Below are positions 53,994 to 63,259 of a stretch of 64,000 nucleotides of DNA, piece after piece. How positions within the stretch are numbered: the first letter of the stretch is position 1; each line of letters starts with the position of its first letter. Origin of the DNA: Aeromicrobium sp. Root236 (GTDB taxonomy: Bacteria; Actinomycetota; Actinomycetes; Propionibacteriales; Nocardioidaceae); NCBI RefSeq assembly GCF_001428805.1, contig NZ_LMIS01000001.1:1-64000 (forward strand), in the 5' to 3' direction. A model generated the notes under the pieces. The model searched no databases, was not told where the DNA came from, and was given only the letters and a program-made list of their open reading frames with translations. The position numbers and the translations under genes are program-made.

Positions 53994-55566
53994 AGGCGAC
54001 CGGGCTGGGTGACTCCGCTGGAGAAGCCTCGAGCGCGGCCTGCTCCTTGCGGCGTTGTCGTTTGGTGTTGCCCGTGGCCCACGCCCCGACCACCACCGCG
54101 GCCCAGCCGATGAACGCGCCGGCGATGTCGTCGGCGATGAAGTGCCAGCCGAAGTAGATCGTCGCGAGCACGACGAGCCCGAGGTAGACCCAGCCGATGA
54201 GCTGCACGACCTTGCGCTGGTTGGTCGCGCGCAGGAACAGTGCCGCCGACACGACGACCGAGACGTGCAGCGAGGCGAAGCCGGCGATGCCGTACGTGCT
54301 GCCGCCCGCCGGGTCCTCGTAGAACTTGGTGGCGGCCCTGAACAGGCTGCGTTGGAGCTGCGCAGCACTGGTGTCGGGCAGGTCGGCGAACATCGACGGC
54401 TGCACGAATGCGGGGCCGAACGTCGGGAAGATGTAGTAGCTGATGACGCCCAGCACCCAGTTGAGGCTCAGCGCCGTGGCGTACCAGGCGCCCAGGGACA
54501 GGTCCTTGCCCCACACGAGGAACGCGCCGAGCGTCAGCGGGATCAACGGCAGGTAGGCCACGTAGATGACCGAGAGCACCTGGGCGGCGAAGCCCGTGCC
54601 GAGCAGGTCGTGCAGCACCGGCGCGGGGTTGTGGTTGAAGAACAGGAAGTAGTCGATGTCGAGCATCTGCTTGTCGAAGTGCACGCCTTCGCGGGCCAGC
54701 GGCAGGTCGCTCTTGAGGTTTCGGTAGCTGACGTAGCAGATGTAGAACGAGACGAGTCCGAGGACGATGTAGAGGACGCGCTTCCAGGTCCACTCGTCGC
54801 GGATGATGTCCATGAACATGAACAGCCGCGGCCGGGTCTCGAGCGCCCGCAGCGGCGCGACGTCGGCCGGCATACGGTTGGCCTCGAAACGGCGGGCCGC
54901 GACGAGCCGGTCGGCGCCGTTCGTCGTGAGCCACAGCGGGATGAGCAGCACACCGAGCCAGGCCCAGTCGCCGATGTAGGGGTGGGCGTAGTCCGCGACG
55001 GCGCGTACGGCCAGCAGGGGCAGCACGATCCTGAGCGTCTGGCGCGCCAGGGCACGTCGCCACGAGATCGGGCGCAGGGTGGACTCGTCGAGCACGACGA
55101 TCTCGGTCAGGCGCGAGATCGTCGTCATGCCCGTCGTGGTCTGGCTCCGCAGCTCGAGCGCGGCGAACGCGGCCACGACGGCCAGGGCGACGACGACGAC
55201 CGACAGCCGGCCGGCGGTCGAGCCGTCGGCGGCGGTCCAGCCGATCGACGCGATGCCGGCGACGAGGCCCCAGAAGAACGTCGTGACGAGGGCGTCGAGC
55301 AGGCGGCTGGTGAGCGGCGAGCTGAAGTCGAGCGAGCGGCGCCACTGGGGCGTGCCCGTGAACGTACGCCTCGAGCGGCGGAACGCCGGGGGAGCGATGC
55401 CTGCGGCGAAGAACAGCAGGCCGATCACCGGCAGTCGGATGTAGGCCGGGCCGAGGAATCCATCAGGGTCGCGCAACGGGACGTCGTACTTCTTCGACGC
55501 CACGATCGCTGCCAGCCCCACGACAATCGAGAGGCAGACTGCGAAATGATAGGGCCGTTGACGCAT
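53986..55566 (-). CDS. PAP2/Aur1-like membrane phosphatase or transferase
   Basis: A 526-residue multi-helix protein. C-terminal PAP2 motifs are present: GFASLHVSV and GWHFIADDIAG with the conserved His and Asp residues. The form resembles AUR1-type inositol-phosphoryl transferases of actinobacteria. ATG 55566 is 7 nt after TAGGAT; the ATG three codons earlier would overlap the -10. Confidence 0.82.
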   Translation of the reverse strand: MRQRPYHFAVCLSIVVGLAAIVASKKYDVPLRDPDGFLGPAYIRLPVIGLLFFAAGIAPPAFRRSRRTFTGTPQWRRSLDFSSPLTSRLLDALVTTFFWGLVAGIASIGWTAADGSTAGRLSVVVVALAVVAAFAALELRSQTTTGMTTISRLTEIVVLDESTLRPISWRRALARQTLRIVLPLLAVRAVADYAHPYIGDWAWLGVLLIPLWLTTNGADRLVAARRFEANRMPADVAPLRALETRPRLFMFMDIIRDEWTWKRVLYIVLGLVSFYICYVSYRNLKSDLPLAREGVHFDKQMLDIDYFLFFNHNPAPVLHDLLGTGFAAQVLSVIYVAYLPLIPLTLGAFLVWGKDLSLGAWYATALSLNWVLGVISYYIFPTFGPAFVQPSMFADLPDTSAAQLQRSLFRAATKFYEDPAGGSTYGIAGFASLHVSVVVSAALFLRATNQRKVVQLIGWVYLGLVVLATIYFGWHFIADDIAGAFIGWAAVVVGAWATGNTKRQRRKEQAALEASPAESPSPVASS

Positions 55567-55625
55567 GGTCGCCATCCTATTGGGCGACCCTGAGGACTTC
55601 TTGTGAGGGCTTGTCTCGGCCCGGG

Positions 55626-58382
55626 TCAGGCGTCGCCGCCCTCCTGCGGGACGTCGGCGACGGCCGTCGGATCGTCGATGCGGAAGCGGTTGAACGCCTC
55701 ACGTACGACCTCGGGCCGCACCGTGCCGCGCTGGGCCAGCGTCTGCAGGACCGACACGACGATCGACTCGGCGTCGACCTGGAACGTACGCCTGGCAGCG
55801 GCGCGCGTGTCGGCGAAGCCGAACCCGTCCGTGCCGAGCGACTGCCACGGACCGGGCACCCAGCGGGCGATCTGGTCGGGCACCGCACGCATGTAGTCGC
55901 TGACCGCGACCGTCACGGCGGACGTGTCCATGAGCTTGACCGTGATGTAGGGCATCCGGCTGTACTCGCCCGGGTGGTTGAGGTTCCACTTCTCGGCGGC
56001 GATGGCGTCGCGGGCCAGCTCGTTCCACGACGTCACCGACCAGACGTCGGCCTCGACGCCGTAGTCGGCGGCCAGGATCTCCTGCGCCTTGAGCGCCCAC
56101 GGCACGGAGACACCCGACGCCATGATGCGCGCAGATGCCTCGCCCCCGGTCGCCTTGCGGTAGACGTAGGCGCCCTTGAGGATTCCCTCGACGTCGACAT
56201 CCTCCGGCTCGACGGGCTGGTTGATCGCCTCGTTGTAGACGGTGAGGTAGAAGATGATGTCCTCGCCGTTGGGGAACGTCTCCGTCGAGCCGTACATCCG
56301 CTCGAGGCCGTACTTCATGATGTGACTGATCTCGAAGCCGTAGGCCGGGTCGTAGTGCACGACCGCCGGGTTGGTCTGGGCGATCAACGGCGAGTGGCCG
56401 TCGGCGTGCTGCAGCCCCTCACCGGTCAGCGTCGTACGACCGGCGGTGGCGCCGATCAGGAAACCGCGGGCCAGCTGGTCGGCCATCGCCCAGATCGAGT
56501 CGGCGGTGCGCTGGAAGCCGAACATCGAGTAGAAGAGGTAGACCGGGATCATCGGCTCGCCGTGCGTGGCGTACGCGCTGCCGGCCGCGATCGCCGACGC
56601 CATGGCGCCGGCCTCGCTGATGCCCTCGTGCAGGAGCTGGCCCTGCGCCGACTCCTTGTAGGCGAGCAGCAGCTTGCGGTCGACCGACTCGTACGTCTGG
56701 CCGGCCGGGTTGTAGATCTTGGCCGACGGGAACATCGAGTCCATGCCGAACGTGCGGTACTCGTCGGGCGCGATCGGCACGATGCGGTGGCCGATCTCGG
56801 GATCCTTCATGAGGTCGCGCAGCAGGCGTACGAACGCCATCGTCGTGGCGATCTGCTGCTTGCCCGAGCCCTTCTTGAGCTCGTCGAACATCTTGTCCTC
56901 GGGCAGCTTGACGCTGACCGGGTTGACGACGCGCTTGGGCAACGAGCCGCCGAGCGCCTCGCGCCGGGCGCGCATGTACTGCATCTCCTCGCTGTCCTCG
57001 CCCGGGTGGTAGAACGGCGCGATGTCGCTGCCGTCGATCTGGGCGTCGGAGATCGGGATGTTGAGGCGGTCGCGGAAGCCCTTGAGGTCGTCCTTGGTGA
57101 GCTTCTTCATCTGGTGCGTGGCATTGCGGCCGGCGAACGACTCCAGCAGCCAGCCCTTGATGGTGTGCGCCAGGATGACCGTCGGCTGGCCCGTGTGCTT
57201 CTGGGCGGCGTCGAACGCGGCGTAGACCTTGCGGTAGTCGTGGCCGCCGCGGGGGAGACGCTCGATCTCCTCGTCGGACAGGTGCTCGACCATCTTGCGC
57301 AGGCGCGGGTCGGGGCCGAAGAAGTTCTCGCGGTTGTAGGCGCCGGACTCGACGGACAGGGTCTGGAACTCGCCGTCGGGCGTGCGGTTCATCTGGTTGA
57401 CCAGGACGCCGTCGGTGTCGCGGGCGAGCAGGTCGTCCCACTCGCGGCCCCAGACGACCTTGATGACGTTCCAACCCGCGCCACGGAACGTGGACTCGAG
57501 CTCCTGGATGATCTTGCCGTTGCCGCGCACGGGGCCGTCGAGCTGCTGCAGGTTGCAGTTGACGACGAACGTGAGGTTGTCGAGCTCCTCTCGCGCGGCG
57601 ATGCCGATCGCGCCGAGCGACTCCGGCTCGCCCATCTCGCCGTCGCCGAGGAACGTCCACACGTGCTGCTGGCTCGTGTCCTTGATGCCGCGGTTGTGCA
57701 GGTAGCGGTTGAAGCGCGCCTGGTAGATCGAGTTGATCGCCCCGAGGCCCATCGAGACCGTGGGGAACTCCCAGTAGTCCGACATGAGGCGCGGGTGCGG
57801 GTAGGACGACAGGCCGTTGCCCTCGCCGTGCGAGTGCTCCTGGCGGAAGCGGTCGAGCTGCGTCTCGCTGAGGCCGCCCTCGAGGAACGACCGGGCGTAG
57901 ATGCCGGGTGCCGCGTGACCCTGGAAGTAGATCTGGTCACCGCCGCCGGGGTGGTTCTTGCCGCGGAAGAAGTGGTTGAAGCCGACCTCGTAGAGGCTGG
58001 CGGCCGACTGGTAGGACGCGATGTGGCCGCCGACGCCCAGGCCCGGGCGGTTGGCGCGCGACACCATGACGGCGGCGTTCCAGCGGATGTAGGAGCGGAT
58101 GCGTCGCTCGATCGCCTCGTTGCCGGGGAACCACGGCTCGCGCTCGGGCGGGATCGTGTTGATGAAGTCGGTGCTGCGCAGGGCGGGCACGCCGATGTTC
58201 TGCTCACGGGCGCGCTCGAGGAGCTTGAGCATGACGTAGCGGGCACGGCTGCGTCCGCGGCTTTCGATCATCTCGTCGAGCGAGCTGACCCACTCGGATG
58301 TCTCGTCCGGATCGATGTCGGGCAACTGGGTCGGCAGACCCTCGTGAATGACAGCCGGGCGTTCGGGGCCGGATTGCGGCAT
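55626..58382 (-). CDS. aceE: Pyruvate dehydrogenase E1 component, homodimeric
   Basis: A 918-residue AceE. The thiamine diphosphate site [12 protein letters not shown] and [14 protein letters not shown] are typical. It decarboxylates pyruvate as E1 of the PDH complex. GGGAG lies upstream of the ATG. It is divergent from DUF3052. Confidence 0.96.
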   Translation of the reverse strand: MPQSGPERPAVIHEGLPTQLPDIDPDETSEWVSSLDEMIESRGRSRARYVMLKLLERAREQNIGVPALRSTDFINTIPPEREPWFPGNEAIERRIRSYIRWNAAVMVSRANRPGLGVGGHIASYQSAASLYEVGFNHFFRGKNHPGGGDQIYFQGHAAPGIYARSFLEGGLSETQLDRFRQEHSHGEGNGLSSYPHPRLMSDYWEFPTVSMGLGAINSIYQARFNRYLHNRGIKDTSQQHVWTFLGDGEMGEPESLGAIGIAAREELDNLTFVVNCNLQQLDGPVRGNGKIIQELESTFRGAGWNVIKVVWGREWDDLLARDTDGVLVNQMNRTPDGEFQTLSVESGAYNRENFFGPDPRLRKMVEHLSDEEIERLPRGGHDYRKVYAAFDAAQKHTGQPTVILAHTIKGWLLESFAGRNATHQMKKLTKDDLKGFRDRLNIPISDAQIDGSDIAPFYHPGEDSEEMQYMRARREALGGSLPKRVVNPVSVKLPEDKMFDELKKGSGKQQIATTMAFVRLLRDLMKDPEIGHRIVPIAPDEYRTFGMDSMFPSAKIYNPAGQTYESVDRKLLLAYKESAQGQLLHEGISEAGAMASAIAAGSAYATHGEPMIPVYLFYSMFGFQRTADSIWAMADQLARGFLIGATAGRTTLTGEGLQHADGHSPLIAQTNPAVVHYDPAYGFEISHIMKYGLERMYGSTETFPNGEDIIFYLTVYNEAINQPVEPEDVDVEGILKGAYVYRKATGGEASARIMASGVSVPWALKAQEILAADYGVEADVWSVTSWNELARDAIAAEKWNLNHPGEYSRMPYITVKLMDTSAVTVAVSDYMRAVPDQIARWVPGPWQSLGTDGFGFADTRAAARRTFQVDAESIVVSVLQTLAQRGTVRPEVVREAFNRFRIDDPTAVADVPQEGGDA

Positions 58383-58462
58383 GGTTGCTCCCTAGAGTCT
58401 TGTGGACGTGTCCATCATTCCACCCCGGGTTCGCTACTGTGTTAGCGGCAACAGTGCTGACG

Positions 58463-58484
58463 AACCTACTTTTCAGTAGGTTTT
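58463..58484 (+). promoter_or_regulatory. Hairpin in the 5' leader of the DUF3052 gene
   Basis: AACCTAC and GTAGGTT pair over a 6-nt loop, followed by two Ts. Placement 24 nt before the start suggests an attenuator or operator rather than an end-of-gene terminator. Confidence 0.4.
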
Positions 58485-58508
58485 CCACGAACGTAGGGAG
58501 ACATCGCG

Positions 58509-58895
58509 GTGGACGCGGGCAAGTTGGGCTTCGGTCCTGACACCGTCATCCAGGAGCTTGGCTGGGATGAGGACGTCGACGAGGAGCTCCGTGTCGAGAT
58601 CGAGCGTGTCACCGGCAACAATCTGGTCGACGGAGACCATGGTGACGTCGTCGACGGTGTGATCGTCTGGTGGCGCGACAAGGACGGCGATCTCATCGAT
58701 GCGCTGGTCGACGCTCTGCAGGATCTCGCCGAGGGTGGCTCGGTCTGGCTGTTCACCCCCAAGGTGGGCCGACCTGGTTACGTGCCCGGTGCCGACGTCG
58801 TGGAGGCGGCCCCGATCGCGGGCCTGTCGACGACGACGACGGCCTCGGCTTCCGACGACTGGGCCTCGACCCGTCTGACGGCACACAAACGCTGA
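58509..58895 (+). CDS. DUF3052 family protein
   Basis: A 128-residue acidic protein. LGFGPDTVIQELGWDEDVD at the start is the DUF3052 hallmark. It lies next to aceE as in other actinobacteria. GTG start with GGGAG upstream. Function unknown. Confidence 0.87.
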   Translation: MDAGKLGFGPDTVIQELGWDEDVDEELRVEIERVTGNNLVDGDHGDVVDGVIVWWRDKDGDLIDALVDALQDLAEGGSVWLFTPKVGRPGYVPGADVVEAAPIAGLSTTTTASASDDWASTRLTAHKR

Positions 58896-58901
58896 GACCG
58901 C

Positions 58902-59363
58902 GTGACCGTCGACGTCGGAGCTGTCGCGCCGGACTTCAGCCTCAAGAGCCAGCACGGCGAGGACGTCACGCTGGCGTTCTATCGGGGCTCGAGCAACGTC
59001 GTGCTGGTGTTCATCCCGTTCGCCTTCAGCAACACGTGCACGAGCGAGCTCGGCGAGATCCGCGACAGCCTCGACGCATTCGCCGGCCATGGCGCCCAGG
59101 TGCTGGCGGTCTCGTGCGACCACTTCTTCTCCAACCGAGCCTTCTCGGACGCCGAAGGATTGACGTTCCCGGTCCTCAGCGACTTCTGGCCGCACGGCGA
59201 GGTCAGCAGGGCGTACGGCACGTTCAACGAGGACGCCGGGGCCCCGAACCGCGGTACGTACGTGATCGATCGGGAGGGAATCCTGAGGTGGAAGGTGCAG
59301 GTGGGGATCGGTGATCGCCGCAACCTCGCCGAGACCCTCGCGGCAGTGGCCGAAGTTTCCTGA
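58902..59363 (+). CDS. AhpE-type peroxiredoxin
   Basis: A 153-residue peroxiredoxin. The peroxidatic Cys is in PFAFSNTCTSEL; a second Cys at SCDHFF could be resolving. It reduces peroxides. It follows DUF3052 by 6 nt and probably shares its transcript, ended by the hairpin at 59417. Confidence 0.9.
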   Translation: MTVDVGAVAPDFSLKSQHGEDVTLAFYRGSSNVVLVFIPFAFSNTCTSELGEIRDSLDAFAGHGAQVLAVSCDHFFSNRAFSDAEGLTFPVLSDFWPHGEVSRAYGTFNEDAGAPNRGTYVIDREGILRWKVQVGIGDRRNLAETLAAVAEVS

Positions 59364-59416
59364 ATTCTTGCCAAATCACCTGCGGTTGAACCCGTCAGTA
59401 CGGTTTGATTGACCTG

Positions 59417-59459
59417 CCGCGGCTGCCAGGGACCCGAGACCTTGGCAGCCGCGGTTCTT
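59417..59459 (+). terminator. Terminator after the peroxiredoxin gene
   Basis: A perfect 12-bp stem CCGCGGCTGCCA/TGGCAGCCGCGG followed by TTCTT. Confidence 0.8.
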
Positions 59460-59525
59460 CTACGTGCCGGCGCCGAGGGATGCGGGCTCGGCGGCCCGCT
59501 TGCGGTATCGTTCCGCTGGTCCTGA

Positions 59526-59599
59526 GGGCGAATAGCTCAGCTGGTTAGAGCATCCGGTTTACACCCGGAAGGTCGGGGGTTCGAGTCCCTCTTCGCCCA
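59526..59599 (+). tRNA. tRNA-Val (TAC)
   Basis: A 74-nt cloverleaf: acceptor GGGCGAA/TTCGCCC, D-arm AGCTCAGCTGGTTAGAGC, anticodon TAC in a TTTACAC loop, T-loop TTCGAGT. CCA is not encoded. Its 3' end is duplicated 131 bp downstream. Confidence 0.95.
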
Positions 59600-59600
59600 C

Positions 59601-59647
59601 ATTCGCTGTGAACCCCGACTGTCCTTTGGTCGGGGTTCACAGCGAAT
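59601..59647 (+). terminator. Terminator after tRNA-Val
   Basis: A perfect 19-bp stem (starting ATTCGCTGTG, ending CACAGCGAAT) with a 9-nt loop. Confidence 0.8.
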
Positions 59648-59711
59648 TTCGGGTACGGCACGAGAACCCCTTGGGTGGGCCCCCGCTGCGAGCGCAGCGA
59701 GCAGTAGGGGA

Positions 59712-59737
59712 TCGAGTCCCTCTTCGCCCACATTCGC
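59712..59737 (+). repeat. Second copy of the tRNA-Val 3' end
   Basis: These 26 bases are identical to 59581-59606, i.e. from the T-loop through the discriminator and the next bases. A diverged copy of the following terminator stem (59736-59772) comes with it. The pattern looks like an att duplication from which the element has been lost, or a short duplication. Confidence 0.7.
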
Positions 59738-59772
59738 CGTGACCCCGACTAGTCTTTGCTCGGGGTCGCGGC
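59736..59772 (+). terminator. Diverged duplicate of the tRNA-Val terminator
   Basis: GCCGTGACCCCGA pairs with TCGGGGTCGCGGC (one G-T pair), loop 11 nt. It is a related but changed copy of the hairpin at 59601. Confidence 0.6.
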
Positions 59773-59811
59773 AGTTCCGCCCGCCACCGACGTGAGCCGA
59801 ACGGAGTCTGC

Positions 59812-61344
59812 GTGGCAAGCGTGTACCGGCGTGGCAACGACTGGCTCGTGGGTTCGCCGGAGCAGCCGTTCACCCGGCTGCGCGCCCGCGTCCAGGTCCT
59901 GCTGACGATCCTGCTGATCCTGACCAACGTCATCGGTGCCGGCATCGTGTTCGGCCTGACGTTCCTCATCACCCCGGGCGAGGGACCGTCGACGGCCTAT
60001 CTGACGGCGTTGGCGATCGCGGTCCCGGCGTACGTCGTCGGTGCCGTGGTGATCGGCGCCAGCACCGTCACCGTGAGCGCGTTGCGGGCCCTGCGCTGGG
60101 CCCTCGAGGAGCGCGAGCCGACCGACGCCGAGCGGCGTACGGCCCTGCGCCTGCCGCTGCGGCTGACCCTGATCCAGTCGCTGCTGTGGTTCGGCGGCGT
60201 CATCGTCTTCGGCACCCTCGCGATCGTCATCCAGCCGGGCGCCGCCGTGAGTGCGTTCTTCGCCGTCGGCATCGCGGGAGTGGTGGTGAGCGCGATCGCG
60301 TACCTGGTGACGGAGTTCGCGCTGCGGCCGGTCGCGGCACGGGCCCTCGCCGGGCGGTCGACGACGGACCGGCTCGGTGCCGGCGTGCAGCGCCGCATGA
60401 TCGTGTTCTGGAGCCTCGGCACGGGTGCACCGGTCCTCGGGCTGGTCGTTGCTGCCTTCATCGCCCTCACGATCGACGACCCGAGCGTGGCGCGCCTGTC
60501 GTGGGTGGTGGCGGGCCTCGCCGTCGTGATCCTGGTCTTCGGTCTGCTCGTCACGGTGCTGAACGCCCGCGCGGTCGTCGGCCCGATCAAGGCGGTCCAG
60601 GCGGCGTTGACCAGGGTCGGCGAGGGCAACTTCGACGTCGAGGTGCGCGTCGACGACGGGACCGAGCTGGGCCTGCTGCAGTCGGGGTTCAACGAGATGG
60701 TGCAGGGTCTGCGGGAGCGGGAGCGGATCCGGGACCTGTTCGGCCGTCACGTCGGTCAGTCCGTGGCGCAGGCCGCCACAGTGGGCGACGTCGAGCTGGG
60801 CGGCGAGACCCGGATCGTCTCGGTCCTCATGATCGACCTCGTCGGCTCGACGACATACGCCGAGAACCGGCCACCCAGCGAGGTCGTCGACATGCTCAAC
60901 CGGTTCTTCGCGGTCGTCATCGAGGAGGTCGACCGCCGCAACGGGTTGGTCAACAAGTTCATGGGCGATGCCGTGCTCGCGATCTTCGGCGCGCCCGTCG
61001 ACCTCGACGACCACGCCACGGCAGCGCTGGCGTCTGCGCGCGTGATCGCGCATCGCCTCGCGGAGGAGATGCCCGAGATCGGCGCCGGCATCGGGGTGTC
61101 GACGGGGCAGGCGGTCGCGGGCAACGTGGGCCACAGCTCGCGCTTCGAGTACACCGTGATCGGCGACGCGGTCAACGCGGCTGCGCGCCTCACCGAGCTG
61201 GCGAAGGACGTCGAGGGGCGCGTGCTGGTGTCGTCGGCCAGCGTGTCCGCCGCCAGCCCCGAGGAGCAGAGGCACTGGGTCGACCACCAGAGCCTTGTCC
61301 TGCGGGGCCGCGACGAAGCGACGGAGACCTCACGACTGGCATGA
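59812..61344 (+). CDS. Membrane-bound class III adenylate cyclase with HAMP
   Basis: A 510-residue protein. Six helices fill residues 20-250, HAMP follows at about 245-305, and the class III cyclase domain (about 315-500) has MIDLVGSTTYAENR, KFMGDAVLAIFG, and GDAVNAAARL with metal-binding Asp residues and substrate-specifying positions. It matches the mycobacterial Rv1318c-1320c group. GTG start with GGAG upstream. Confidence 0.9.
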   Translation: MASVYRRGNDWLVGSPEQPFTRLRARVQVLLTILLILTNVIGAGIVFGLTFLITPGEGPSTAYLTALAIAVPAYVVGAVVIGASTVTVSALRALRWALEEREPTDAERRTALRLPLRLTLIQSLLWFGGVIVFGTLAIVIQPGAAVSAFFAVGIAGVVVSAIAYLVTEFALRPVAARALAGRSTTDRLGAGVQRRMIVFWSLGTGAPVLGLVVAAFIALTIDDPSVARLSWVVAGLAVVILVFGLLVTVLNARAVVGPIKAVQAALTRVGEGNFDVEVRVDDGTELGLLQSGFNEMVQGLRERERIRDLFGRHVGQSVAQAATVGDVELGGETRIVSVLMIDLVGSTTYAENRPPSEVVDMLNRFFAVVIEEVDRRNGLVNKFMGDAVLAIFGAPVDLDDHATAALASARVIAHRLAEEMPEIGAGIGVSTGQAVAGNVGHSSRFEYTVIGDAVNAAARLTELAKDVEGRVLVSSASVSAASPEEQRHWVDHQSLVLRGRDEATETSRLA

Positions 61345-61353
61345 GGTGCCCGG

Positions 61354-62361
61354 TCAGCTGACGGCGGTGCCGATGCGCTCGGAGAACTCGACCAGGCGGT
61401 TCGAGAAGCCCCACTCGTTGTCGTACCAGCCGAGCACCTTGACCTGCCTGCCGACGGCCTCGGTCAGCGGCGCGTCGAAGATCGACGAGTGCGGGTTGCC
61501 CACGATGTCCGAAGACACAAGGGGAGCCTCCGAGTACTGCAGGTAGCGCTGTAACGGTTGCGAGTCGGCGGCCTCGCGGAACGCTGCGTTGACCTCGTCG
61601 ACGCTGGCGGCTTGCTTGAGGACGACCGTGAAGTCGGTGATCGAGCCGACCGGAACCGGCACGCGCAGCGAGGCTCCCGTGAGGAGCCCGTCGAGCTCGG
61701 GGATGATCTTGCCGATCGTGCTCGCCGCGCCCGACGACGTCGGGATGATCGAGAGCGCCGCGGCGCGGGCCCGGCGCAGGTCCGAGTGCGGAGCGTCGTG
61801 CAGCCTCTGGTCACCTGTGTAGGCGTGGATCGTCGTCATGAGCCCGGACTCGATGCCGAACGAGTCGTTGAGCACCTTGGCCAACGGTGCCAGTGAGTTC
61901 GTCGTGCACGAGCCGTTGGAGAACACGTCGTACGTGTCGGGGTCGAGCGTGTCGTCGTTGACGCCCAGGACGAACGTCGGGACGTCGCCCTTGGCCGGAG
62001 CGGAGACGATGACCTTCTTCGCGCCACCCTTGAGGTGTGCGGCTGCCGTGTCGCCGTCGGTGTAGCGGCCGGTCGACTCGATCACGATGTCGGCGCCCAC
62101 GTCGCCCCACGAGATCGCGGCCGGATCCGGCTCGGCGAACACCGTGATGCGCTTGTCGCCGAGGAGGATCGCGCCGTCCTCGACCGCGACGCCGTCGAGG
62201 TGGCCGGAGACGGAGTCCCACTCCAGCAGGGTCGCCAGCGTACGGGCGTCGGTGAGGTCGTTGACGGCGACGATCTCGATGTCTGCGTCGTTTGCGAGGG
62301 CGGCGCGCAGGTAGCTGCGGCCGATCCGCCCGAACCCGTTGATGCCGATACGTACGGTCAT
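61354..62361 (-). CDS. gap: Glyceraldehyde-3-phosphate dehydrogenase
   Basis: A 335-residue GAPDH. NGFGRIGR binds NAD; the catalytic Cys is in SNGSCTTN, where Gly replaces the usual Ala; YDNEWGFSNR lies near the end. It follows a TetR gene and AGGAG lies upstream inside that gene's end, so it is expressed from the TetR promoter. It is likely a second GAPDH rather than the one of the gap-pgk-tpi cluster, which is not in this window. Confidence 0.92.
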   Translation of the reverse strand: MTVRIGINGFGRIGRSYLRAALANDADIEIVAVNDLTDARTLATLLEWDSVSGHLDGVAVEDGAILLGDKRITVFAEPDPAAISWGDVGADIVIESTGRYTDGDTAAAHLKGGAKKVIVSAPAKGDVPTFVLGVNDDTLDPDTYDVFSNGSCTTNSLAPLAKVLNDSFGIESGLMTTIHAYTGDQRLHDAPHSDLRRARAAALSIIPTSSGAASTIGKIIPELDGLLTGASLRVPVPVGSITDFTVVLKQAASVDEVNAAFREAADSQPLQRYLQYSEAPLVSSDIVGNPHSSIFDAPLTEAVGRQVKVLGWYDNEWGFSNRLVEFSERIGTAVS

Positions 62362-62363
62362 GG

Positions 62364-62957
62364 TCACGTTCTCCTTGGTGTCGTGGTCTTGCGGGTCGAT
62401 GGCGCTGCTGCACGCAGCAGGTCGAGGGCGCCGGCGCACGCGTCCTCGAAGGGAGCCGCGTCCTGTTGGGCGATCGCGAGCACGTAGCCGCCCTGGATCA
62501 CGGCCATGAGGGTGTGCGCGAGACGCTCGGGATCGAGGCTGTCGGGCAGCTGGCCGGTGGCGATCGCCTCGCGGAGCGCGCCCGCCCAGCTGACCTGCGC
62601 CCGGGCGAACGCGCGTGCCACGGGGGCGAGCAGGACCGGGTCCTCGCGGACCTGCGGGTCCTGGGTCATGCGGCCGACCTTGCAGCCCTTGAGGGCTTGC
62701 CGCGGCCGGGTCAGGTAGGCCTCGATGCGAGCCATCGGGTCACCCGGACCGTCCAGGTCGGACGTTGCGGGGAGGGCGTCCGCAACGTTGCGCTCGAGGG
62801 CGGCGAGCGCGAGATCTCGTTTGGTGGGGAAGTGGTGATACATGCTGCCCTGGCCGACGCCGGACCGCTGGCGTACGTCACGGGGGCTCGTGTCGGCATA
62901 GCCGCGTTCCCACAACAGGTCGCTCATGGTCTCGACCAGCAGGTCTCGGGAGCTCAT
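62364..62957 (-). CDS. TetR-family transcriptional regulator
   Basis: A 197-residue TetR regulator. The N-terminal HTH (TSPRDVRQRSGVGQGSMYHHF, residues 23-43, shown here as one stretch of 21 split by this note) precedes a helical effector domain with Cys at GCKVGR. The ATG is 6 nt after TAGACT (62964-62969), and a palindrome lies just upstream. It heads an operon with gap. Confidence 0.88.
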   Translation of the reverse strand: MSSRDLLVETMSDLLWERGYADTSPRDVRQRSGVGQGSMYHHFPTKRDLALAALERNVADALPATSDLDGPGDPMARIEAYLTRPRQALKGCKVGRMTQDPQVREDPVLLAPVARAFARAQVSWAGALREAIATGQLPDSLDPERLAHTLMAVIQGGYVLAIAQQDAAPFEDACAGALDLLRAAAPSTRKTTTPRRT

Positions 62958-62973
62958 GTGAGCAGTCTATACA

Positions 62974-62985
62974 TACCAGTAGGTA
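62974..62985. promoter_or_regulatory. Candidate TetR operator
   Basis: TACC-AGTA-GGTA, an inverted repeat next to the TetR -10, within the divergence to the zinc-ribbon gene. It may repress both directions. Confidence 0.55.
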
Positions 62986-63031
62986 CAGAACCCGATCAGG
63001 GCGTGAGCGCGCTTCGTGAAACGATGTCGCC

Positions 63032-63247
63032 ATGAGCCAAGACGGACGCGGCGTGCTGGTCTTCGACAAGCCCCTGGTGTGCCAGGTGTGCGGCAACGAC
63101 CGCTTCCTGCAGCGCGAGATCAAGATGCAGACGACGGGCATGACGTTCTTCGACCTCGACTTCCTCAACGAGTCGTCCGACGGCGTGGTCTGCGATCGCT
63201 GCGGCTACGTCCACATGTTCGCGGCCCGCGTCCACGAGTGGCAGTGA
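63032..63247 (+). CDS. Zinc-ribbon protein, 71 residues
   Basis: A small protein with two Cys pairs (CQVCG, CDRCG), forming a zinc ribbon like those in nucleic-acid-binding proteins. The ATG is 6 nt after AACGAT. It is divergent from the TetR gene. Confidence 0.8.
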   Translation: MSQDGRGVLVFDKPLVCQVCGNDRFLQREIKMQTTGMTFFDLDFLNESSDGVVCDRCGYVHMFAARVHEWQ

Positions 63248-63259
63248 GCCGCAGGGTCG

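Noticed and set aside
55611..58445. 944-codon frame antisense to aceE
   Set aside because: It mirrors the whole aceE gene, which is unquestionable; composition is that of a GC shadow.
59637..59972. Minus-strand frames across the tRNA-Val repeat
   Set aside because: They translate tRNA T-arm and terminator sequence and overlap the adenylate cyclase start.
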